The position numbers and the translations under genes are program-made. From NCBI RefSeq assembly GCF_003945595.2, contig NW_024104118.1:124001-188000 (forward strand): a DNA stretch of 64,000 nucleotides. Direction: 5' to 3'. Shown in pieces: positions 21,801-63,712 of this stretch. This DNA is from Pipra filicauda (taxonomy: Eukaryota; Chordata; Aves; Passeriformes; Pipridae). Position 1 is the first letter of the stretch, and each line of letters starts with the position of its first letter. The notes below the pieces were generated by a model that saw nothing but the letters and a program-made list of their open reading frames with translations, did not search any database and was not told the DNA's origin.

Positions 21801-23231
21801 CGGAGGCTCGCGGTGGCTCAGGGAACTTTATCCCCTCCATCGCCAGGAGGCCTTGGCTGGGGGCCACCCTGGGGTTTAGAAAATTAAAAGCAACCAACCC
21901 CGTGCTCGGCTCTCCCTTTGATTCGGCAGAGCTTTTCGGGAGAGGAGGCAGCTTGAGCCAGCCCCCTTCTTCCACAGCGCTCCGCCGGCTCAGCTGGGGT
22001 TTAACTGCTCCCTCCACGCTGAAATTTAGGGGGAAACCCAGGGATAGAGATGCTGCTGCATGCCTGCCTCGGGATGAAAACGTCTCTCCTTCCTCCCAGG
22101 ATAAAACAAAGGACCAGCTCCTGACGGGTGTAAATCAGCCGAGCCCAACCCTTCGCCCAAATCTTGCGGCTTTATTTGTTTTTTCCCCTCACCCAGTGCA
22201 GCTGGGAACTGGGAAGGAAAGTTTTGGTGGGTGAAGAGCTTGGGGACAAACATCCCTGGGGACAAGCATCCCTGGTTTGGGGACACCACCACCCTGGACA
22301 TGGCTGGATCCTGCCCAGGGCTCACACAGGAAGTGCTGAAGGTGCAGAGTGATGGTCCCACAGCAGTGGGAAAGGGATGCAAAACATTTTAGGATAAGAA
22401 CTGGGGGATGCTTTAGCCTAGGGGCGGGTGGGAGCAGCTGGGAGCAACAGGAAGCTTTACCACTGCTCTCATCCACCTGCCCCTTGGCCAACACACCCTT
22501 CCCACACAGTCCAGGAGACACCAGCTTAGGAAAAAATATATAATCTGGACAAATACACACACAGCCCACATGTGACAGCAAGCCAAGCAAAAGAAAACTA
22601 ATTAGGGTCGAAGATTTAGCTTAATTTTTAGCCAAAACCTTGTGGCAACACTAAACAAAATGACCTGAGGGTTTGTTGTTTTCTTTTTCCTTTCCCTGGG
22701 ATTGTTTTTAAATAAGAAACACTGCTGTTGGATCCCAAAGCTGCTTCCTGGGAAAGCTGAGAGACTGGGAAAACAGCTGGTAGGGAGGGAAGGGGCTGAA
22801 ATTCAGAGTCACAGGGGGTTTTCCTCCCTCCTAGACAAAAATATGCCGGCAATATCCATCCTGATCTTCATAAAGTGACCATTACATAGACACACACCAG
22901 CCCTGGAAGGGCTTTGTAGCTACCAAAACACCTCGAGGCACTCTAATACCCTACAAAGAGTTGGTATTCCAACAAATAATGCAAAACTTCAGTTTTGCAT
23001 TGTCAACTCAAAAATGGCTGTCGGGAAACCAGCCACAAGCCTGGGATGTGTGGTTGTCAGGAGATCAATGGCATCCCAAGGTGCTGCAGCTTGTGCTGGA
23101 TAAGCATGGAGATGGGATGGTTTTCCTGCTTCTCACACCTCTCCCAGTCCTGTGCAGCAGTTGGAGGATGCAGAGCCCCTCCAACACTGCTGGCCCCTCA
23201 CTGCAGGCCCCACATGATAAGATCTCCCCCA

Positions 23232-23372
23232 AATCATGGAATCACAGAATGGTTTGGGTTGGAAGGGATCTCAAAGCCCATCTTGTTCCACTCCCTGCCC
23301 TTCCACTAGACCAGGTTGCTCCAAGCCCCATCCAACCTTGCCTTGAACACTTCCAGGGATGAGGAAATCCCT
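23232..23372 (-). mobile_element. CR1 LINE 3'-end fragment
   Basis: Starts AATCATGGAATCACAGAATG, then GGTTTGGGTTGGAAGGGATC, CCAGGTTGCTCCAAGCCCCA and GAACACTTCCAGGGATG. CR1 3' end on the minus strand. Confidence 0.88.
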
Positions 23373-26193
23373 TTTTCTTAGTCTCTGGAGAAATATCCTC
23401 TCTTTGTGTGCATTGGTGTCCTGAGCCTGTTTTATCTTGTAACACTGGGTGAGGAGCTGCAGCATTGAGATCCAGGTCGAACCCGACTGTGCTGGTGGGG
23501 ATCTCTCCCTCAGGAAAAGGAATTTCACATGGAGAAACAGAGCTAAGGACAGCCTAAACACACCTGTGGCCAGAACACTCAGCTTTCCAGACCCAAACCT
23601 TGAGCTCATTACACAGGCAGAGCTCCAGCCATCGGGGACCCTTTCATTCCACAGAACAAAAATCCACAGGCTGCCAAGACAGACAGACCTCACACAATCC
23701 TGTGAATCAGCCTCACACCCAACAAAGCTGTGGAAACTGGTATTCACCTTTCTGGGGGGCAAAGGAGGGTCTCAGCCCCAGATATGCCCCATTAACACAA
23801 CGGGGGTGGCACCTCCTGACGTGCTGCACGTGTGTCTCTGGTACAGCCAGGAAAACTCTGCAGGAATGAGCCATGCCTTAGATTAGATTATGGGAAAATT
23901 AGTCTTTGATGATGTTGTCATTAGCGATGGCTCTGTAATGTGTTTGCACAAGGGCAGGGAGGAAATTAAGCAGGCTAGTTAAGGATGAAATAGCTCCCGC
24001 TTCCCCACATTAGAACCTGGAAGGGTTTTAATTGAGGCAAAGGAAACTTCCAGGAGCATTTGGGAGCTGAGGACCAGGGTATGATCCTTCCCACAGGCAT
24101 CAGTTTTATCCTCTGGATTCCTCCTGCTGCTGAGCCCCAGGGAAGCAGAGCCCAGCTCAGTGGCATGGGGTACAAGGGGGGCTGAGGCAAGTCCCAGCTG
24201 CACATGGTGACACCTCCAGATGAGACCAGCAGACCAAATTACTAGGAATTTGTACCTGGAACAGCTCAGAGTAGCATCACACACTCAATTCAAGCCATCT
24301 CTGGGATCCTGGGAAAAACCACCTTCTCCAGCACAGTTCTGCTTTGGGAGCACTGTGTCTCCACACATGAGGGGAAAGAGCCACCAATTCCTCCAGCACC
24401 ACTGAAAGCATTTATGCACTCAGCCCTCCCAAGGAAGCAATCCACCCATCAGCATTTCCCTGGAGACATTGGCTTGACTGGCAGTGGAATGACTCCCCCT
24501 CCTCATTTCACCAGCTCAGGCTTTGCACCACTCAGAGCACCCTTTCCTTCTACTCCAACTCAGTGCCCCAAACCCCTGAATTATGACCTATTTGCCTTCT
24601 GTCTTCATCCTGATCTCCACAGCATCCTCATCCTGACATCCTCACCACAGTGGGAGGTTAAATCCATGAGCCAAGGTCATGTCCAGGACAATTCCTCCAG
24701 GTGGGACATCAACCCACGTCTTTGTTCCCCAAAGAGAAACTGAGGAAGGTCCGGGACACACAACTGGTGCTTCCAGGGAGGTGTGGGAGAACAGGATTTA
24801 TTTTTGAACTCCATCCATGGCCCATGCACATGGCCAAAGGGATTCTTGGAGGCAGGCATTTTGGAGCAGATTTTGGCTGGATGCCTTGCAGGTGCCTGGG
24901 CTGCTCCCATACTAGGGGGGAAAAGAAAACCCACCAAAATCTTACGCCGCAGGGTCCCAGATGGTGTTTTATCCCCCAGCCCGTTCCCCTCAAGGATAAT
25001 CTTGTTGTTTCAAGCCTGCACCAGCGTGAAAAGCTTGGAATGTGGTTTTTTATATGGAGTATGGGGCTGTCTTAGAGAAGGACCACCTGCTAGCCCAGCT
25101 CCGGCTCACGTTTCACTGGAGACATCCCGAAAACTGTGGGAACGTGCTATTCTCAGTGGTAATGGGGGAAGGAGATATGACAGGGTGCTCTGGTGAGGAT
25201 CAGACTGAGCTTCCAGCTCCTGCCTGACCCAGACCACCAACCCCCTTGATGTCAGTCCTGAAATATCCATGGTGGGACCAACCTTGGGATGCTCAGCTGG
25301 CTCAGCAGCAGGCTTACTAGGAAGGGAGCTCAGCTCTAGTTGCACCAGCCAGAAACACACACTCCAGCGTGGGAAAGAGCAGCCTGTGTGATTCTGGGAA
25401 AAGCAGCCTTGGACCAAAACCCCTTTGTAGGCAGGTCTGACCCAGGTCACCCCAGAATGCTCCTGACTCTCCTTCAGGCACCCCAGCAGCCCCACTTCCC
25501 CTTCTGCAGCCCAACCCTGACTCCTGGGACAGGCCCAGCCCTCCCTGCACCACTGAGATCCCAACTTGGCTGCCTGATCCCAGCAGAGATCCAAAAACAA
25601 CCCACGGGTGCAGGAGGAGCAGAATTAGGGCCAGCAAAACATGGGAGCAACAGTCAGAGCTTGTACCATCCTCAACACCCGCATCTCCTGGAGCCTCCAG
25701 CACACTCCTTTGAGGTGGATGTCCCAAGGAAAAGGGTTCAAGGAGCCATCAATGCACACCCTGCCTGCACACGTGTGTGTCACAGCGTTCAGCGTCACCC
25801 TGGATATTCTGGGCTGTTGTTGGAAGGCAGCCACCACTTTGCATCTAGTTACCTGGTTCCCCAGCAAACAAACTGGAGTTCAAAGTGTCTGTCTTGCCGT
25901 TGCACAGGGGCAGGAAAGCTCTCGGCAGCTCCCCACGGCACCGAAGGATGATTTTTCAGAGACGGGGATTTATTTTCCTTGTTTGCTGCCTTTGAAAGCT
26001 GCCTGCGGAGATGTGAGGCCAACACACACCCAGGGGCACCTCCAGGCATTTTCCCTGCCGGAGAGGAGAGCGGAATCAGAGCTGGCTTGGCCCAGAAACC
26101 TGCCCCAGGCTGCCAGGAAGGCTTCCTCCAGGGAAGAGACCTTCAGACTCCCTGCTCCAAGGAGGCTTTATCCCCAAATCCTACTCTGTCCCC

Positions 26194-55506
<29,313 letters not shown>

Positions 55507-57856
55507 GTAAGGACCCACGAGGGCATCCAGAGGTGCTATGCCAACACCCTGCCCATGGCATCCAGCCTCCGTGAAGGCACACGCCATCCTCATAAAGGTG
55601 AAAAACCAACATAAATCCCAATTTTTAATCTCTCTTCCAATGTGTGCATGGCTGGGAGTGGCCGGTTTTACCTCCAGCCTGGCTGTAGCAGTGATTTCTT
55701 GTGTTGTGTGGAGCATCCCTGTGGATCATCCCTGGTATCCAGCTGTTTCGGGGTGGCACAGGGTCTGGAGGGGGGACATCATCCCATCACCTTGCTGGGG
55801 GCAGTGCTTCAATGCACCAGCTTCGATCTAATCGCTCAATCCCAAATTCATTTAGCAAATTCTCTCCTATTATCACTGCATTATGTGGGAGAACCCAGGC
55901 ACCTCCAGCTCGTACCTTTCGGCTCCAGGAAAAAAATAAAAGCCAGCTGTTCTCCTCCTCCAGCCCTTTGTAGTGACAAATGGAGCCCTTGGATGAATTT
56001 AAACCCGGCCCTCGTGGTCCTAATGTCTTCCTGTGCTTTAAGCCATCTGGCTTTAAAAATAACAGGTTGTTAAAGCCCAATTCTGCTTATTAAATAGCTT
56101 GGAGAGAAGGGGGTGGAGGGGGCCCATTCTTTCCAAAACCCCACTTATTTCCCCATCAGTGGCTTCCCAGACCCCACCTTCAACCTGCGATTCAGGCAGC
56201 AAAGCAAGAAGAAAATTAGCAATAAAATAACCACCATAAAGAAAAGAATAATACTACAGCAAAGCTATTTGTTTTTCCTCCAGCTGTTTTAATTCCTCCA
56301 ATCCACTGAGCTTTATGACTTCCCTTTCCACGGCTTCTTTATGCTCAACCTAATAGAAACCAATAACGGGGCGTGCGGGGGCGGGTACCACAGCACAGCT
56401 TAAATGCCATCGGGGTGTGAGCTCCGAATTTGATGGATACAATTACCCAGGGGCTCTGGAGAAGCCCCAGCACCCTCCAGACCTGCAAAGGATCCAGCCC
56501 AATGCTCCAAGCAGCCTCAAATTCGGCTTGCTGCATCCTCACAAGAGCATCCCTGCGAGGATGGGTGGGAAGTGATCTCAAGGATGTTTCCAGCATCCAA
56601 TTTTAAAGCCCGAGTGGGGCAACAGGAGCCCAGAAATGTTTTGCACAAGGTCTGGGCACCCCTGCACGAGTATTTTCTCTTTTTCTGTCTAAAAAAACCC
56701 CATGGCTGGTAGGATTAATATTTCCCCTCACACGCACAACCTTTGGCAGCCGTTTTCTTTCCTTTGCTTTTTTTCTTCCCCCCTAAAGCACAAATTATTT
56801 TCACTTGGCTTGCACTGTGGCGCGGGGGGATTTGCTTGGAAAACCCGTCTCCTGACAGCCCCGGGAATCGGGGCTGACACCCTACTAATGGAGCGTGTGT
56901 GCGGGAGGGAGCCGGGACGTGACAGCCCCCCCGGCGGCGGGGTTTGGGGGGGCCGGGGGGGAAGCACTCGGCTGATCACAGTCCTGTCACTTCTTCCCGC
57001 TCCGCTCGGGCTGATCAAACCCGGATCCTCATCCCTACCCTGCGGCTTTGGAGGTCCTGCTCTGGATCTGCTCGTTAACGCCTTCATTAGAAAGTGGGAA
57101 AACAAAGCGATGAGGAACATTATCGGGGATGGGGTAACCCTCCTGCTTTTCCACCTCCCACGGGGGTGGAAATCCTTTGTGCCGGGACATTAACATCCCC
57201 TCCTCCCCGGGCTTACCAAGTTTTCCTGCTGGACGAGCTCTCCGACCTTAGGCTGAGCCTTGTGCTGGGCTCAGCCTAACCATGTTTTCCTACCCTCCTG
57301 CCCTCTCCCGGAATAGATTTGTGCCTCTCTTACCAGCTGATGAATAATTTACAAGCAGCACTTAACGATTAGGGGGGCGTTTTCTCCAGCCTCCTCAAAC
57401 ATTTGCTTCTCCTTCAAGCCTTTCTTTCTCCACTCCCATCACACATATTTCCCTGACCTGTCGATGCAGGGGGATTTACAAGCCACAGGGTCTCTCGCGG
57501 AGCTGGGAGAAGCAAATGTCGTATTTTTTTCCATGCTGGTGTTTTGTTCCCAGCGCTGCACGTGCACTGTCAGCTCCATCACGTAAGATAAGAGCCCAGA
57601 TGTGCAGCTGGTCCCCAAAAATATCCCATAGAAGAGGAAGCCGTGATGGAGGGGGGCATTTCTTGCTTCCCAGCAGCATTGGAGTCCCTTTGCTGGGCCC
57701 ATATCCAGTTTCTGTGTGATTTCCAAGGAAGAGGGGGGGCTTTTGCACCCACTGAGCAGGGTCTGCTGCCTCAGCAAGCTGGGAGGGGACACCCAGCATG
57801 GTGTGGTGCTGCTGGGCCCAGCAGCTCCTTGGAGCTGGTGCCTGAAAAGTGTTCTG
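55507..57856. other. Noncoding stretch after the last recognised CCDC33 exon
   Basis: Presumably an intron of CCDC33. AT-rich at 56195-56350 and GC-rich with G-runs at 56820-56990. No exon, transposon or RNA gene recognised. Confidence 0.5.
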
Positions 57857-59058
57857 ATGGCGAGGGGAGAGGGGGGGCAAGGGGTGAGGGATGTGAGGGG
57901 AGAAGGAGCTGTGGAAAAAGAGGATGCTGCAAGGGGTGAGGGTGCTGGGAGGGGAAACCGGCATTCAAAGGATGAAGATGCTGCAAGGAAAAAGGATGGC
58001 ACCCAGGGAGAAAGTGCAGCAAAGGGTGAAGGTGCCGTGGGCCCGAGGGTGCTGGGAGGGGTGAGGAGAAAGATGAGGATGCTGCAAGGAAAAAGGATGG
58101 TGCACTGGGAGAGGGTGCTGCAAGGGACAAGGGTGCTGTGAGGAAAGAAGAGGATGCGAAGGATGAGGATATTGCAAGGAAATAGGATGGGGCATGGGGA
58201 GAAGGTGCAGCAAGGGATTATGCTGCGAGGGGAGAGGGTGCAGCGAGGGGAGAGGGTGCTATGAGGGGTGAGGGTGCTTCAAGGGGTGAAGATGCTGCAA
58301 GGGACAAGGATGCTGCAAGGGGAGAGGGGGATACGAAGGATGGGGATGCTGCAAGGAAAAAGGATGGTGCACGAGGAGAGTGAGCAGCAAGGTGTGAGGA
58401 TGCTGCAAGGGGAGAGGGTTCTGTGAGGTGTGAGGATGCTGCAAGGGGAGAGAGGGATTTGAGGGATGCAGATGCTGCAAGGGAAAAGGCTGGTGCATGG
58501 GGAGTGGGTGCTGCAAGGGACAAGGGTGCTGTAAAGGGAAAGGGTGCTGTGAGGGAGAGGGGAATGGGATAGATGAGGATGCTCCAAGGAAAGAGGATGG
58601 TGCACGGGGAGAGGGTGCAGCAAGGTGTGAAGATGCTGCAAGGAGAGAGGGGGCAGCAAGGGGAGAGGGTGCTGTAGAGGGAAAGGGCAACGTGAGGGAA
58701 GAGGAGGATGTGAAGGATGAGGAGACTGCAAGGGTAAGGGACAGTGAACCCCATCACCCCTGTGAAGGGAGAGGGTGCTGTGAGGAAAAAGGGTGCTGGA
58801 AAGGGAGAGGGTGCTGTGAGGGGTGAGGGGACAGAGGGGTGCAAAAGATGAGGATGCTGCGAGGGAAAAGGATAATGCATAGGGAGAGGGTGCTGCACGG
58901 GGTGAAGGTGCTGTGAGGGCTGAGGGGACACAGGGATGTGAAAGATGAGGATGCTGCAAGGGACGGTGCAAGAGGAGAAGGCGCTGTGAGGGGTGAAGGT
59001 GCTGCAGGGGGTGTAGATGCTGCAGAGGCTGAGGAAGCTGCGCGGGACGAAGATGCTG
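57857..59058. repeat. 1.2-kb GA-rich minisatellite
   Basis: Degenerate tandem units of about 18-24 bp made of GGTGCTGCAAGGGG, AGAGGGTGCTGTGAGGGG and AAGGATGAGGATGCTGCAAG. The plus strand is almost pure purine apart from the GCTGC/GCTGT step. Minus-strand ORFs of 300 and 333 codons (LAAPSPLAAS-like text) come from the repeat and are not genes. Confidence 0.93.
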
Positions 59059-62000
59059 CAGGGCCGAGGGTGCCGCCGAGGTGCAGGCGGCCGCCGGCCC
59101 GTGCGAGGCTCCAGCCCCATCTAGCGACAGCTCCGCCGGTCCCGGCTCCCCACCGGGGAGGGGACAACCCTCCACCCCGGATACCGCTCCTCTGGAGCTG
59201 GGATGTAACCGGTTGGGACGGGGATGCCTCGCTTTGCCCAGCCCGGGGATGCTCGGAGATGTTTGCCGGGAACTGGACACCCATGGGTGCCCCGGCAGGC
59301 ACGGGCACGGGGCTCAGTGCGCGGCAGGCTGGTGGGTACGGGGGGGGAAGGGGATCCCCCAGCAGGATTAAACCAATTAATAAAACAGGCCCATAAGTGA
59401 GCTGATGTGACCCCAGAGGTCACCACCCTGGCACTGCCTCCAGGAACAGGGGCAGGGTAAAGGCATTTACAGCAGAAACCTGCCAGCCACCCCAAATCCA
59501 TCTGCAATGTCACCGCTGGGCTGGGGGAGAGTAAAAGTAACGGGAAAAGCTGTTTTCTTGGGGAGAAGGTGGGATGGCGAGGACGGGGACAGAGGGACGT
59601 GGGTTTTGGAGGGCAGCAGAGGGGGCTGGAGAGGCAGGGACCCAAGGGTAAAGGGCTGGGGGAGGCTGCGTGTGGGCTGAAGGGGTTGAAAATGATCCAA
59701 GTGCCACAGTTATGTTGCATGAGGGAGTTTTTTTGGTGATCCAGGCCCTGGGCAAAGGTGGGCTTTGCATGGGCTTCTCCTGCTTGGGTCTGGGTGGCTG
59801 AGGGTTTAGCTGTGTGGGGTAGGGACTGGGGACACCAGCACTGATCCAGAGCATGGAAGAAGAGAAAACTGTCTCCAAAATACCATTTTTATGTGTTTGG
59901 GAGTGCTTGCATTGGAACGTGTGGCACCCTTGCATGTCCTGCTCCAACCCAGCCCAGCAGTGCTACTAAACCCTCTGTGAACCTGGCACAGAGGGACTCA
60001 TCCATCCTTGTTTAGGGACTTCTCAGCCTTTCCTGGTCCTAGGGCACCTAAAAAGTGTGGGAATAGGGGAGAGCATTTAACTTGGGTCCCATGCATGGAT
60101 TTTTGAAGGTATGTTGGGATAACTGTCTCTGTGGAGCTGCCTAGTGCTGCCCCATCTGGCACTGGGGACTTTTGGTGATATTTCTCCACTTCTTCACATC
60201 CCCGAGGTTTGTCTTAAAGCACAAATGTGGATGTTTTCCTAGGAGGAAAAAACCCCACAAGGACTCAGTGGGAACCCAGAATAACAGCTGGAATCTGTTT
60301 CCCTCATTTTTTTAGTCTCAGGAGGGGGATTTTAGGTCTGGCCCCTGTTTGTGGTCGGGGGTGAGCAGCAGCACTGGGGGATGCTCTGGTCCATGCTGGG
60401 AGGAGAAACCCAACCCAGGAGATTCTTTCCCACTGGGCACCATCAGGAGCAGGGCATCACTTGGGGACATCACTTTGGCTGTCCCCCTCCCTCCTGAAAG
60501 CAGCAGGATGAGGGGGAAAACTGTTTCTCGGGAGCCAGGAGCTGACTCAGCCGGCATTTGCTCTCAAAAGTTATCCCACCTGTTCCTAGCTGCATATATT
60601 TTTTCCCTTTTTTTGTCTTTCTTTTTTTTTTTTTTTGTCTTCCTTTCATTTTCTTTGAGGAAAATAAACCAGCAGCGACTCACAGAGGACTCACAATCCC
60701 TGCTGGCGGCACAGCTGCTTCCTTGAGCCTTATCTTGAAGGAGCAGGCGGGAGGGTGGGAGCCCGCGGAGCAGTCTCCTCTCCGTGGAGCATCTCCCCTC
60801 CCCGAGCTACCCAGTGTAATCCAGAGGCTTTTATATCCTTGTAAAACACGATATCAGCAGCCGGCAGCTGGGCCCGGAGCCGGAGAGCGATGGCAATCGC
60901 CCGCCCTAAACTCGTCCTCGAGGCTGGGGGGGGAGCAGAAGATGTGGTGTCTCTATTAAATGGGACGTGGCACAGATTAAGCAGTTTTCAATGCAATCCA
61001 ATTAAGTCCTAAATTGAATTGTAATGCTTTGCCTAATACACCCACCCCCCCCCCCAGCACAGCCCCCCCCCGGAGCTTGGGAAGGGAGTTCAGCCTTGAT
61101 TTAATCAGATAAAACCCCGTTTATTTGCTGCCTTTCACATCCTGCCAAGGTGTAAGGGGAGCAGCCGGGCTAAAATTCTCCGTATTTCCCCCGGGAATTG
61201 GAGTTCCCCAGGAAAACACTGTGATTTTAGAAGCAGAGGAGGAAAACCGACGTTTTCCCCACTGATCTGGCCACCCAGATGTCCTGAGGGTGGTTTGGGT
61301 ACCCAGGGACCTGGGACCTGGCATCAACCCCAGCCCCATCTATACCTGCATCCCAAGGGAATATGTGAGGTTGATGGGGGCAATGGGCAAAGCAAAGAGA
61401 GGCATCACCATCTCCTGATGAGTTCATGAGCTTTTGTTACAGAAAAGAGGGGAAAATGGGATTTTTTTTTTTCCCTCTGATCTTCCTAAGCCACTGCAGT
61501 AATTTTTTTTTCTCCTCAGATATGTAAATCCAAGCTTATCCCATCTTCCTAACAATTAAGGAATTAGGCTTAATATTCATCCATGGATGTTTTATTTGTG
61601 GAGCTGGAGGGAGATTGTGCTGCAGCAGGGGGTGGGGGGCCGTCAGGGGCTCAAATGCCTCTGTGCTCACACGTGTAACAAGTTGTCCCATCCTCAGCCT
61701 TTCTCATGTCCTCTCCTCAGACAGGGACGGGGTCTACACACGCCATGTGGATGCAGAACCCTCTGGCACACCCTATTTTTAGCAATTTTCGGACCTTCCT
61801 GCCTCCTGCAGAGGTTTATTTCTAGCCCCCTCCCCGTCTCGCTTTGCTCCGTGCTGCTCCATCTAGAGAGGAATTGATTCCAGCAGTCAAAGCTAATCGG
61901 ATACATCAAAGCATCTTGGAGCAATTTGTTAAGTAAATATAAAAAAAAAACCCCAAACTTAGCCTAAGTAAATATGGGAAGGAGGGGGGGGTGGCATATC

Positions 62001-63613
62001 GGGTGATGAAAGGCTCCAAAGGCAGGAGAAGCTTCAGAGAAGCTTGGAAATGATGAGGAGGGGAAAAAAAAAATATTAAAAAATAAATAACGAGTGCCAG
62101 GAGTTTCAAAGCTTCCATCATTTCAGACGCGGATTCCCAGCCTTTCATCCCGGACCCCTGTGGGAAGGAGAGACGCAGCGATCTCTGTACGGATTTGAGA
62201 TAGGAGATGTAGGGAAAAATGTCTTCAAATGCCTTTAACCCTGTCCCTGGGGTGATGCTGCCTGCCGGGATGGTGGGATTCTGAGCAGCGCTGGGCTGGG
62301 AATACAGGCTGGGGGAGCTTTTCCAGGCTCTGCAGGTGTAGTCTGAGCCTGGAAAAGCCGTGGTGGAAGGCAGCCCAGGCAAGGCAAGTGCATTATTGAT
62401 GGAGCAGATAATTGCACGCTTCCCACCATCTCCTTGATGAAAAATTGATGGCACGGGATGAGGTAGCGAAGGGCTCCACTGACTTACACCGGCCTCTTTG
62501 TTCCCTGACAAACCCTGGAGCAGAGGTGGATGCGGGATGCCACAGCAGGTGGGAGGCACAGGAGCCTCTGTGGGACCCTGAAAAAGGGACAGGATGAGGG
62601 ACAAGCAGGGACAGAGAATCCCGTGCCTTAAAACACGTTAAATTCAGTCTCAGGACGGAAGTGGGGTTTGCTCAGCAAATTATCCAGCCAATTATTCCCA
62701 GGCCAAACTCCAAGGTGGAGCTGAAGCCTGATGCCACCCAGCACCTCCCAGACGTGTGTCCTCCGAAGTTAATTGAGTGTTTGAAACATCAGAGGAGCGT
62801 GCTGGGAAGGCAGAGCATTTCCATGCATGGAAATGAGGCGCTGTCATCACTGGAGCCACCCAGGAGCGCTGGGATCTGGTGGTGGCCTCCACCAAGTCAC
62901 TCTCCTTGGCTCTGCACTGCTGGGAGCAGGGAATAAGGCAAAAAAAATCAGGATGGGAATGAGAAGGGAGGGCTGGAAGCAGTGAGGGGCTGAGGTCTCC
63001 ACAAGCTCTGATGGTTTTGGAAGCAACAATGGGATGTTGAAGGGGAAGAGATGTGGATGTCCAGGGCACCTGTCTGCCTCTGGAATTCTCCCATTCTGGG
63101 TGCAGACGGGTGATTTTGGCCTCCCAGCTGCTCCACGGAGGAGTTGCTAAGAGGCAAGTTGTGTTGTAGCAACAGCTGCCGGTGTGCTGGGAGCTCCATG
63201 CCACCTAAATCCTTTTGCCAGTGGAAAGGGCTTGGGAAAACCAGCTTTTCCTCATGCTACAGCCCCCTGGCATCACCGCAAGTCCCCCGGCTGCAGCTCA
63301 GGCAGTGGTGCAGGAACATGAGGTTTGCCTGGGGGGGATTTGTTTGGGGCAGGAGGAGCCTGGCAACCTGCTGTGGGCAGGGCTGACTGTGGGAACGGGG
63401 TGCTGGGGGGACCGAGACACCCCAGGAGCGGGAAGGATGCTCTACTACAGACCCTTCTCCTCCACTGTGAGTGCTGGGAGCGGCAGGTGGGGATGGGGAC
63501 GTCATCTGGTGTCACCAAGGGAGGGGAGGACCCAGAGGTCCCTGTTACACCCGAGCAAGGGTGCCTGGCTCAACAGTCCTGCTGTGGAATGATGCTCATG
63601 GAGTTGCATCCAT
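59059..63613. other. Right-hand noncoding region
   Basis: CpG-rich at 59040-59340, next to the minisatellite. T-run at 60615-60640, C-runs at 61045-61070, AT-rich pieces at 60950-61030 and 62040-62100. No coding exon recognised on either strand. ORFs up to 232 aa have no domain features. Confidence 0.5.
61044..61071. repeat. Poly-C runs (potential G-quadruplex on the minus strand)
   Basis: CACCCACCCCCCCCCCC then AGCACAGCCCCCCCCC. Four or more C-tracts in a short stretch meet the simple quadruplex pattern on the complementary strand. Confidence 0.7.
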
Positions 63614-63712
63614 GTCTTACATGTAGCGGTGGCACTTGGGGACGTGGTTTAGTGCTGGTCTTGGCAGTGCTGGGTGAATGGACTTGATGGTCTTAAATGG
63701 TTCCATGATACA
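63614..63712 (+). mobile_element. CR1 LINE 3'-end fragment (second subgroup)
   Basis: GTGGCACTTGGGGACGTGGT, TTAGTGCTGGTCTTGGCAGT, then GACTTGATGGTCTTAAATGG and TTCCATGATA. Same subgroup as the copy at 27.5 kb. Confidence 0.8.

Noticed and set aside
26100..26193. Longer N-terminus for CCDC33 by extending upstream of the ATG at 26194
   Set aside because: The frame upstream gives no family resemblance, and the called start gives a length equal to the known N-terminus.
56702..57193. Plus-strand ORF with FIRKWENKAMRN-like text considered as a CCDC33 coiled-coil exon
   Set aside because: No similarity to the CCDC33 coiled coil, no good acceptor at a matching phase, and the helical stretch is only about 15 residues.
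58218..59280. Minus-strand ORFs of 300 and 333 codons rich in Pro, Ser, Ala and His
   Set aside because: They overlap each other in different frames and consist of the translated GA-rich minisatellite. No start context, splice context or domain was seen.
61906..62604. Minus-strand ORF of 232 codons
   Set aside because: Passes through A/T-rich runs giving artificial hydrophobic text. No family match and no splice signals that join it to a gene.
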